Source: Plantago ovata (lineage: Eukaryota; Streptophyta; Magnoliopsida; Lamiales; Plantaginaceae). Taken from it: a stretch of DNA of 64,000 bases. The notes under the pieces are model-generated. The model ran no database searches, was not told the origin of the DNA, and was given only the letters and a program-made list of their open reading frames with translations. Each line of letters begins with the position of its first letter. The first letter of the stretch is position 1. Shown here piece by piece: positions 55,233-64,000 of the stretch. The stretch lies in assembly GCA_028274465.1 (NCBI GenBank), contig CM051457.1:64852899-64916898 (forward strand), written 5' to 3'. The position numbers and the translations under genes were made by a program.

Positions 55233-55645
55233 TAGCGACGGATGGTGATCCGTCGCTAAATTAGCGATCAGTCGCTATTTTAGCGACCGATCGGCCCATC
55301 CGTCGCTATCTTATTTTTTTTTTCTTTAAATATAGCATAGCGACGGATGGACCCATCCGTCGCTAATATGTTGACCGGCCAAAAAAAAAAAGAACAAAAT
55401 TAAAACCTGCGACGGATCTTATCATCCGTCGCTAGTTTGCGACGGATGGGTCCATCCGTCGCTATTTAGCGACGGATCAACCATCCGTCGCTAAAATCCG
55501 GACGCTCTAAGGGCGATTTTCCACGTTTTTCATTATCCGTCGCTAATGGCTCCCATCCGTCGCTAAAAGACTGATCGGTCGCTAATTTTAGCAACCGATC
55601 GATCGATTGCTAAAAGTGGTTGCTAAAATGCTGTTTTGTTAAAAT
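55233..55645. repeat. 5' subterminal repeats of CACTA element
   Basis: Dense copies of TAGCGACGGATGG / CCATCCGTCGCTA plus GCGACCGATCGG variants and, nearest the tip, AGCAACCGATCGATCG. Tip itself degenerate (no CACTAC). Confidence 0.85.
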
Positions 55646-56076
55646 ATACTTGAGCAAGCAATCTAATCCCATAAATCTCGGTAAAATCAATTTGTGACGT
55701 TAATCGGGCACAGATAAACTCGTAGTAATAATCATGACATGAAATACAATCGTGGACATTGATTAAAAGATGTTATTAATCTAACGGTTAACATTTCAAA
55801 GAGAGAGAGTGCTCTGACGGTTTTTGTTAGTGGGCCACTACGCATTTAATTCAAAGGCTCCACTAACGCCATTGTTTCTCTGTTTTACCTTTGCTGAAAA
55901 CTCAAATCGATTGAGTTTCTCACACATCAGAGACACTATATAAAGAAGGAGTTAGAGAAATGACAAAAAAATTTAACTCACATTTCCTTTCTCTGCAAAT
56001 TTTAGCCTGAATCTACTGTACTTCCGGTCAAAAAGCAAATAATTTTTTTCGTACACATTTCTCTCTATATAAAGAA
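55646..56076 (+). promoter_or_regulatory. ORF3 upstream region of right-arm S element
   Basis: Conserved with 29840-30310 of the left arm, including ACACTATATAAA (TATA at 55937-55944) about 135 bp upstream of the ATG at 56077. Conservation of a noncoding stretch with a TATA box suggests an internal promoter (inference). Confidence 0.5.
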
Positions 56077-58384
56077 ATGGCATCGAAAAGACAATCATCT
56101 AAGACCTCCTAGTCGTCTAAGGTTGACAGTGCTGAGAAACGCACTGCTCCGGTGACTACTCCGGCAACAAACACAACGAAAGTTATGTTGAAAAACGACA
56201 GAATTACCGAAAAACCAATGCCTCCTTCATATCTTGACACTGCAAAGTGTGAGAAGATGATGCAATGGGGTGGATTCGCAAAAGAGAAGTACATTCGATA
56301 CTTCTATGAACAAGAAATGGACGGTGACAATGAAGAGGCGCTTGACTTTATCAAGCAGCAAGGCCTCCTTCACTTTATAACTGCTCGCCCTAAGCAAGTG
56401 AGCATGTTAGATAATATGGAGTTCTACAACAATGCAGAAATCCAGTCCCTAACTGATAGTCAAGGAGTCACTGAAAAAGTGATCTTTACTACAGTTCAGA
56501 ACACGCAAATCGTCCTGAAATGGACTGATTTAGCAGAAATCTTTCAGATTCCAACCACTGGAACTGAAGATGACATCACTGCCCTGATGAAGAGAAAGAA
56601 GCCTTATACAGTGATGTCAGAAATGAGAAAATGAAGAAAGAAGAGATTGCTCCCGTGACTTGGACAAAGCACGTTAAGAGGAAGCATCTCTGCCATTCAC
56701 TTGGTCTAGTAGCTCTGCTACTAATCAAAGTCTTAGACTCCCAAGTTGGAGGAATAGACCAAGTAGGCTTGAGAAGGTGGCCGCTGCTGATGCATATCTA
56801 TGAGAACAAAACGCAGCTCAACTGGGCTAAGTACATTTTCAACAGACTTGTTGATTGTGTTACTAAGTTCAAGGTTAAGGTTGAAGACAAAAAGGTCTCA
56901 CCTACCTTCCCAGTCATGTATGGACTAAAGATATGCTTTATCCTTGAATATTTCAGGATTCAGCTGAGAAACCCATTGCCAATCAAGAAATCTGTATGCA
57001 ATGTGGGAAGAGCCTTCTACAAGCAGAATGTACCTAAGACTGCTGGCAAGAAACTTGAAAAATCTAAGAAGACAACAACTGCAAATGTTGTCAGCACAAG
57101 CTAGCAAGAAAGGTATACAACAGCTGCAGATGTCACCACTCAGCAACTTAGAGATGAAATTGCTGTAGATGGTGGTGACAGAGATGAAACCGCTCTAGAT
57201 GGTGATCATGCTGACACCACTACACCCGTTGCTGAAAATGCAACTACTGACGCCTCTGCTGGTAAACTCGAAAAATCAAAGAAGAAAAAGAGGAAAGCTG
57301 ATGACGACACTCAGACTGCAGCGTCATCAGCAAACCCCGTCCCCAAGAGAAAAAGGACAAATAATCCTAGAAATAAAACACTGGCTCGCAAGTCAGTACC
57401 AATTGTCCATGATCTCTCGGACGATTCCCAAGCAGTTGCTGAAAAGCAAACTCCAGTAGATGTTGACAAGGTGGTTACTGAAACCTATGTCAGCAACATT
57501 GAAGTGTTTGCGGAAGCCTTCAACAATCAACTTAATGTTGATCCTTCTACTGTGAATAGACCACAAGGCAGTGGAAATGAAATTCCTGCCCAAGTCACAT
57601 ATATCTACATTGTAGATAATCTTGATGATCTGAATCTGGAACTGGTAACCGATATTACTGCTGACAAAAGAACCGCGGCACTTGCTGAAGCTGCCGTTGC
57701 TGAAAAGATGGTTGCTGAACAAGCAACTCATCAGGTTGCTGAAGAACCAGTTGCTGAGACCGCAATGGTTCAAGTCCCAGAGGTTGCTGAAGAAACACAA
57801 GAAGCATTATTCGACGAGGCATCTCGCGATGCTGAGAATACTGGCCCCAGTTCACCAACGACATCAATTGACAAAGTCCAGCTTGTACTGGAAGAATTAA
57901 GCCATCAAATGGAGTTGGATATTGAAGAAGCATCCAACAAATCAATAGATGTTTTTCTGACAAGCAGTGAGCTTAAGGGTCAAGATGCTTCCGCTCAACT
58001 TGCCATTTCAGAGACAAGGGAGATAGCTGAAACCGCATAGCTTTCTCAAACAGAGCTAGAGAAGAAGTCTGCTGAAGAAAAAGTCCCAGAAACTAAAGAA
58101 GCTGATAATGCTGAAAGGACTGAGCCACAACTTGTCCTTCCTCAGCAGGTAGTTAATTCAAACTTAAGCAAAACTTCAATTTCTGAAACTCAATCTTTTC
58201 CTAAAATTATGATTTCTCTACAGACTTCTAAAGATGCAAGTCAGACGGTTGCTGAAGCCTCTGCACCAGAATCAACACTTCCTGCTCAGCAGGTAGTTAA
58301 AGTTTTTGGTAAAACAACTAAGTTTGACAATTTAGTACTTGTATCTAACTCATATTTATTTCAGGATAAAAAATTGGAGGATGC
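56077..58384 (+). pseudogene. S-element ORF3, right arm, cut by C'
   Basis: ATG 56077 (MASKRQSSKTS), TAG at 56110-56112, then open 56152-56634 ('MPPSYLDTAKCEKMMQWGGF'), frame change near 56595, 56631-57104, TAG near 57102-57104, and on to 58040 (TAG) and 58384. The N-terminal 350 residues look globular; after that A/V/E-rich repeats ('QVAEEPVAETAMVQVPEVAE'). No known domain recognised. C' is inserted after 'LEDA'. Matches 29839-28936 and 18789 to about 17400 of the left arm. Confidence 0.68.
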
Positions 58385-60473
58385 TGATAGTGTATATGTC
58401 CTAGAGACAGTCCTTATTAAGGGCATGAAGCCCTTATAGAGGGCATATATGTACTATTATACAGGTCAACGTAATATAATATATGTTTGTTGCTTTTACT
58501 ATTGAGTATCGCTTTCATATTTATATTACACCAGACATGCAGCATGTCATATCTCTATTACTGTCTGTATTGATATTAAACATGTCCCCTCGGATAGATG
58601 ACCGATCACACAGATAGTGGGAGCTATGTGAGTTATCATCTATCCCAAACTCTCCCTAGTCGAGGTTCATCTCGGATGTAGGGGTCTGAATGAACTAGAC
58701 GAGACTAGTATGCGTGGAGGTTATACTTGTTGGAGCAAGTGTGAGCCGATCGCACGGCCACGGAACGGATTGTTGGACAATCGAGAAACGTTCCCATAAC
58801 TGCGCATAGTTGTTCGAAGAAGGATTATCGAACAAAGGAAGTACCCACCGGACACTCCCATCGATGTATACTCTACACCGAAGTAGTGTCTATGGGAACC
58901 GGTAAGTTGTCGAAGTGATGCTAGTCGTCCTTTGTACTTACAGGACTTTATCATCACATTTGTTGCCCCATATCCTTGGTGGACCCGTCGATGTCAGCTC
59001 TGAATAAGCAGTTGACCTAAGACACGATCCAGAATTATGGCTACATACAAATGGGGATGATAAGTGATTCTGTGAAGGATTCATCTATCAAGTGTAGCAC
59101 AGGAGAGTACTGCTCATAGTCTTCATAGTTGTGTTGGTAAAGTCACTGGCCAGTGCAAATGATATATTATGATGGTCATAAGTATATCTTAGTAACCACT
59201 CTCTGAGACGCCCATGGATGTATTATTGGGATAGACACTTCATCGATCCTAGATGCATTCGAGCAAGTCAGATGAAGGGACGTTACCATCGCCGCGTTGA
59301 GCGCAACAGACTTCGCAACGAAAGGGTTTGCTTTGAGAAACCTCTCAAACGTCCTCATGTATTAATATTGCAAATGGAACCGTCTAGGAATTCCATGTTG
59401 CCTAGTCTAGGACTTGCTTAATACGATGAGGCCCTATGGGTCACACTATGTGGTGATTCAGCTTATCAGAATATCCTTGAAGATGGAATCGCAATTAATT
59501 TGGAATTAATTGTGATTGATGGATTATAATTGATTTGGAATTAATTATAATATTTGGTGGCGCAATTAATGATTTGGAATTATTAATTGAATTGGCTAAT
59601 TAATTGTATTTTATGTAAATACAATTAAAGATTATATTTTGGAAATATAATAGAGGTTTGATTTGAAAGGATATGTTAATTTAGAATTAACATATGCACT
59701 TGGGCAAAATCTACTTGGAGTTTGAATTGCCTTAGAACTATATGTGGGTCCCAAAATTGGGACCCACCTATCTCCCGAAGGACAGGCGCGCGCGCGCATA
59801 GATGGGATAGGGGAAGGAGTTCGACTCCTTCCTCTGTTAGAAGTCCAAGGGATAAGTTAGATTTTCCTGATTGAGTTTTAATTTGATTGGGAATGAATCT
59901 AGACTTGATATTGGTTTCCTAGTGCGATAAGAATTAGATTCTTATTCCGTTACGAAGTCTAATTGCTTATGCTTTAGGCTTCTATTGACTACTATATAGA
60001 GTAGACTATTAGAGAGTTTTTGACATACAGTTCAATACACATTAACACAGTTGAATACCCAGTTTTCTTAGAGAAAATAAAAACTCTCCCCTCCTCTATA
60101 AGCCCCATGCGCTCGCCACTCTCACCGGAGGAAAACCGCCGCCCCGTCTTCTTGGTCACACAAAGAATATCCTAGCATTCTTCCGATAGGCTGTTCATCC
60201 GTGGATACCAAGGTTGAGGTTCTAGGAGCTGGAAACTAACTCTTATTGTCTTGCAGATAATCAGAGTATTGCAGATATCTTCGACTTCGACGAAGGAGAA
60301 GATACACAGGATTATTACGAAGACTTGGAAGCTGCTTTGGAAGTAAGGTTAGTCTTCTAATTGCCGTGTTTACATATATACGGCATATACATAATCAATT
60401 AACGTGTATGTTAAGAAAATTTTTGAAATTCCGCTGCGCACCCTAGGGGTAACTCTAACCGTATTTTCTTACA
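58385..60473 (+). repeat. C' 5' LTR
   Basis: 2089 bp, TGATAGTGTA...TTTTCTTACA. Carries the GTGGGTCCC inverted repeat (59744-59767), a (GC)n run (59788-59799) and a possible TATA box (TATATAGA, 59993-60000). Confidence 0.92.
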
Positions 60474-60474
60474 G

Positions 60475-60490
60475 TGGTATCAGAGCGAGG
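60475..60490 (+). promoter_or_regulatory. primer binding site (tRNA-Met) of C'
   Basis: TGGTATCAGAGCGAGG, one base inside the LTR. Confidence 0.93.
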
Positions 60491-62093
60491 TTAATTGATT
60501 ACGTATATGCGTATATATATTGTATGATTTTGTAGATATGTGGATGCAATTGATTCTATGATTAATTTGATTTTCAAAAGTTTTATTTTTATATAAATTT
60601 AGAATTTATATTTTTCAAAAAAAAATAATAAAATTATATATATATTTATTTTGACCGGGCCGCCTTGCGCGACGCAGGAGGCGGCGGGCTCCTGTGTGCC
60701 GCAGGTGCCCCGCGCCTGTGTGTGCCGCAGGCACCCGGGCGCCTGCGGCACCGCAGGCGCCGTGCCCGCGGCGCAGGCGCTAGGCGCCCGTGCGCCGGGC
60801 GCCTGCGCCCGCGGCGCCCGTGCCTGCGTGCCACGAGCGCCGGGCGCCCGTGGCCACAGGCACGGTAGAGGACGGGACTCGTCCCATATTTTAATATATA
60901 TATATTTTCCCGAGTTGGACCCAAAATCGAATTTTGAAAATTTTGAGGATTGAATTTTATATTTGGAATATAAATATGATTTAATTGTAATTATTTTTAA
61001 CTAGAGGGGTTAAATTTAATTAGTATAAAGTTAGAGGGCTTATTTGTAATTTATCAATTTATTGTTTATTGCAAATTAGTCCTTTTACTTTGAATTTTAG
61101 ATTTAACACCTCCAAGGTTTCAAAATTACAATTAAGTCCTTCGGGTTTTCGAAAATTGCTACTTGGTCAATAGAATTTTCGTTTTTTCAATCTAGTCCAA
61201 ATTTTCAATTATTTCATAGAGATTATAAGTATGGGATTATAATTTTTATAATGAAATTATGAAGTCATTTGGCATCCACATATGCTACTACTTGTTTTGT
61301 TTGCTCGATATACTATTGTTTGACGATGCATGTTTAAATACCATGTATTTTACTTTCCGTTCGACTGCTATGCATGCGAGGGTAGGCGGGCGCCCTCTTA
61401 TATGTCGGACCGCATATTTTATGTATGGGTAGTCGGCACCCATTATGTGCTTGACCGCGTTTAGAACTAGAATGGATAGGCGGCATCCATTACGTGTAGA
61501 CCGCTCATGCATGATGGGTAGGCGGCGCCCTTATTTGTTTGTAGATGACTGATAACAACCCTCAAGCTACAAGCCCCAACCAATATAAGTGCAGAAATAT
61601 ATATATGTATGTATTTCTGAGATGCTTTCCATAGGGTGCTTTAATTCTGAACTTTCATTGCGTTTTCTTGTATTGGCGACCTCGTCTTACAGACTCGCAG
61701 TGATCGTCAGATTAGAGTAAGCCTATGGTTATAACTTACTGCATATTGTATCTAGCGACCTCGATAGGTACAATATGTAGAGCATCGGGTTAAATTAGAT
61801 TTAACACCCAAGAGTTGCGTGACGCAATTGGATAGACATACCGGTCATATTATGTTATGCGACCAGCCCCCGTTGGAGTATAGCATAGTATGGATTTGGA
61901 TCTTGGCCACTACGGTAACTTGTTGGACATTACCCGTATGTTTGTTTTGGGGGCAAGCATATGTGAAAATAGTGGGAGCTAAACAGCTAAAGGACCTTGT
62001 TGTTTAGTTATGTAGACTGTGTATTTAGAAATAATATTTCAATAGTTGATTTATTATTTTCGATCTATATTATTTCTCCTAAGAAAAACCGAA
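60491..62093 (+). other. C' 5' leader with GC-rich block and hairpin array
   Basis: GC-rich block 60655-60865 (GGCGCC/CTGCGGC-type repeats). Hairpins: GAGGGT-AGGCGGGC-GCCCTC (61378-61397), ATGGGT-AGTCGGC-ACCCAT (61425-61443), ATGGAT-AGGCGGC-ATCCAT (61472-61490), ATGGGT-AGGCGGC-GCCCTT (61514-61532). Array order and stems match element C. Confidence 0.8.
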
Positions 62094-63180
62094 ATGGCGA
62101 GTATCTCGCTCCGTGCTGTCTTAGAGAAGCAAATTTTGATCGGACCAAACTTCCTAGATTGGATCAGGAATATACGTTTGGTGCTGAGGTACGAAAGGAT
62201 TGAGTACGTCTTGGACGAGGCTAATCCCGTTTGTCCCGAGAATCAGACTGTCGATCAAGTGACTGATTTGGAATCAAGCCAACAAGGCAAAGTCTGATAA
62301 GCATCATGAGGATGCTAGATACGCGCAGTGTATTTTGCTAGCGGCAATGAGCAATGAGCTGCAGAGACAACATGAAAGCATGTTGCCGTATGAGATGCTG
62401 AAGCATCTTGAGTCGCTCTTTAAGACGATAGCCAGAAGTGTTGAATTTGATTTGATGAAAGAGATACAAAGATGCAAGCTCAATGAAGGAGGGAACATGT
62501 CTGAACATGTTCTCAAGATGAGAATAAGATCATGGTGATCTTTGTCCTTCAATCATTGTCGAGTTCGTATTCGTAGTTCATCATTAACTACACGATGAAT
62601 GCGAATGACGTAACACTGCCCGAACTCCATAATCTGCTGAAGACATATGATCAAACTCTTCCTAAGAAGGAAAAGTCGATCATGTTTGTTGGGCAACCGT
62701 CTATCCCAAACCCGAGAAACAAAGGTGCTAAGGGTAAGGGAAAGTCGGGAGCCAAGGCTAACACTTCGAGTGATAAGCCTAAGCGTCTGAACAAGAAAAG
62801 GAAGTTCAATAGAAGCGGAACGGTACACACAGATGAATGTCTTTTCTGTAAGCATAAAGGACATTGGAAAAAAGATTGCCCTAAGCTGAAGGCAGATCAA
62901 GCTAAGAAGCCACCGGCTTCTAGCTCAGGTATGTTTGTTATTGAAATGAACATGACTACTTTTGACTCCAATGGTTGGGTATTAGATAAAGCCTGTGGCT
63001 CACACATTTGTAATAATGTGCAGGGACTAATTGATCACAGGCTAGTCAAGCAAGGTGAAATCGACTTGCATGTTGGGAACGGCAATCCAGTTGAAGCCAA
63101 ACGCGTTGGACGCTGCAAGATAGATTTACGTTCGGGACAATGTTTAGAACTTGATAATGTTTATTTTGTTCCATCCATTG
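62094..63180 (+). pseudogene. copia gag and protease of C'
   Basis: ATG 62094 (MASISLRAVLEKQ). One extra T near 62269 shifts the frame; a deletion of about 45-50 bp near 62520 removes the segment after 'HVLKM'; TAG near 62575. Zinc knuckle CLFCKHKGHWKKDC near 62840-62880. Protease active site reads LDKACGSH where C has LDTACGSH. Confidence 0.85.
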
Positions 63181-64000
63181 TCAGAAATATTATTTCCATT
63201 CCATTGTTAGACAATATGGGTTTTTCCTTTCGATTTGCGAATAATACTTGTTATTTTTCATTGAATGACCAGTATTATGGAAAAGCTCGCTTAGTGAATG
63301 GTTTATATATTTTGCAAAGTAGTCTACCTTTATTTCAAATACATAACAAACAACCGTCTTCAAGTAGGAAGAATAATCCATCTTATCTATGGCATTGTCG
63401 GCTAGCCCATATCAATGAAACACAGATTCAAAGACTAAGGAAGTTGGCCTACTTAGATCCATTTGATTTTGAATCATATGGTACATGCGAATCATGTGTT
63501 AAGGGTAAGATGACGAACAAACCTTTTCTTGGACAAGGTGTTCGTGCCACTCGCTGCTTAGAGCTCATACATACCGATGTATGTGGAACTTTTAAAGTCC
63601 ATGCGCGTGGGGGTTATCCTTACTTCGTTACCTTTACTTACGATTTCTCAAGGTATGGATATATTTATCTTATGAAGAATAAATCCGAGACCTTTGAGAA
63701 ATTCAAGGAGTTTAGGAATGAGGTCGAGAATGAATTGAACCTAAGGATAGTCACTCTTCGATCATATCGAGGAGGTGAATACCTTAGTGAAGAATTTATC
63801 GACTACTTGAAGGGAAATGGAATTCAATCGCAGTGGACTCCTCCTGGAACACCACAGTTAAATGGTGTGTCTGAGAGGAGGAATCGAACCCTGTTAGACA
63901 TGGTGAGATCAATGATTGGATTCTCGACTCTTCCAAAATATCTGTGGGGATATGCACTACAAACTGCAATCTACATTCTGAACCGTGTACCATCTAAATC
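63181..64000 (+). pseudogene. copia pol of C', N-terminal part
   Basis: GAG-pre-integrase ('HCRLAH', G to A change) and integrase core to the window end. 'TDVCGTF' keeps the first D; 'RSYRGGEY' has lost the second catalytic D (C has RSDQGGEY); '[10 protein letters not shown]' keeps the E. Continues past 64000. Confidence 0.87.

Larger units (their letters stand above)
37329..55645 (-). mobile_element. CACTA (En/Spm) transposon with TNP1- and TNP2-like genes
   Basis: 3' tip CACTACAAGGAACAACACC at 37329; subterminal repeats at both ends; both genes on the minus strand; ATA on each side (37326-37328, 55646-55648) fits the 3-bp TSD of CACTA elements. The sequence is about 7.4 kb once G2 (37898-48820) is removed. 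The 5' tip has decayed: where CACTAC is expected the minus strand reads ATTTTAACAAAACAGC (from 55645). It lies in the spacer of the right-arm S element (TTCTTGTATATA | CTTGAGCAAGC). Confidence 0.9.
58385..64000 (+). mobile_element. Ty1/copia element C' (same family as C), 5' part
   Basis: LTR 58385-60473, tRNA-Met primer site, leader, gag and the start of pol; the rest is beyond the window. Opposite orientation to C. More damaged than C. TSD candidate GATGC (58380-58384) cannot be checked. Confidence 0.93.

Noticed and set aside
56066-56074. TATATAAAG directly before the ORF3 ATG as promoter
   Set aside because: It ends 3 bp before the ATG, too close for a TATA box; the conserved one at 55937-55944 is better placed.

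Overview
This window is repeat DNA from a flowering plant nuclear genome, almost certainly a eudicot. I found no host gene, tRNA or rRNA in it. The evidence is the mix of element types: Athila-type Ty3/gypsy elements with a tRNA-Asp primer site, Ty1/copia elements with a tRNA-Met primer site, a CACTA transposon with a two-gene TNP1/TNP2 layout, and plant-style GT-AG introns. I cannot name the species. One 100-N gap lies at 42959-43058.

The layout is a nested stack that target-site duplications (TSDs) let one unpick. The oldest layer is a Sirevirus-like copia family ('S'), present as two 5'-truncated copies lying head to head around 33823-33864. The left arm runs on the minus strand (pol 30820-33945, a downstream ORF3 at 29839-14441, PPT, 3' LTR). 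The right arm runs on the plus strand (pol 33865-36843, ORF3 56077-58384). The left 3' LTR was hit by two Athila-type elements: G0 (plus, ends at 5364) and G1 (minus, 5489-13529, TSD GTTGA). G1 carries a solo S LTR (6328-7875, TSD CCGGG). The left ORF3 was split by copia element C (minus, 18795-28930, TSD GCATA). The right arm was split by a CACTA element (37329-55645), which was itself split by Athila element G2 (minus, 37898-48820, TSD CAATA). G2 holds a second solo S LTR (42092-43217, TSD CTTAG). The right ORF3 is cut at 58385 by C', a second copy of the C family (plus), which runs off the window end.

Coding state: the CACTA TNP1-like gene looks intact (five exons), and its TNP2-like transposase has a single 1-nt frameshift. 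G2 keeps gag, protease, reverse transcriptase, RNase H and integrase, with a frameshift, a stop and the solo-LTR insertion. C keeps full gag-pol content but has a lost start codon, frameshifts and a YVDD-to-YVDN change. G1 has only gag and protease. All S-family genes are broken.

The most unusual signal is not a protein. Several unrelated elements carry arrays of short hairpins whose stems change in a compensatory way while the loop stays constant: four AGGCGGC-loop hairpins in the C leader, about seven ACRGGNA-loop hairpins between pol and ORF3 of S, AGGA-loop and TTTC-loop hairpins beside PPT-like tracts in the Athila elements, and CTAACATA-loop hairpins in a CACTA intron. The Athila elements also carry clusters of GC-rich palindromes (GGGCGA-N-TCGCCC in one family, AAGCG-N-CGCTT in another) at matching places in the LTR and 3' UTR, and once in frame inside gag.
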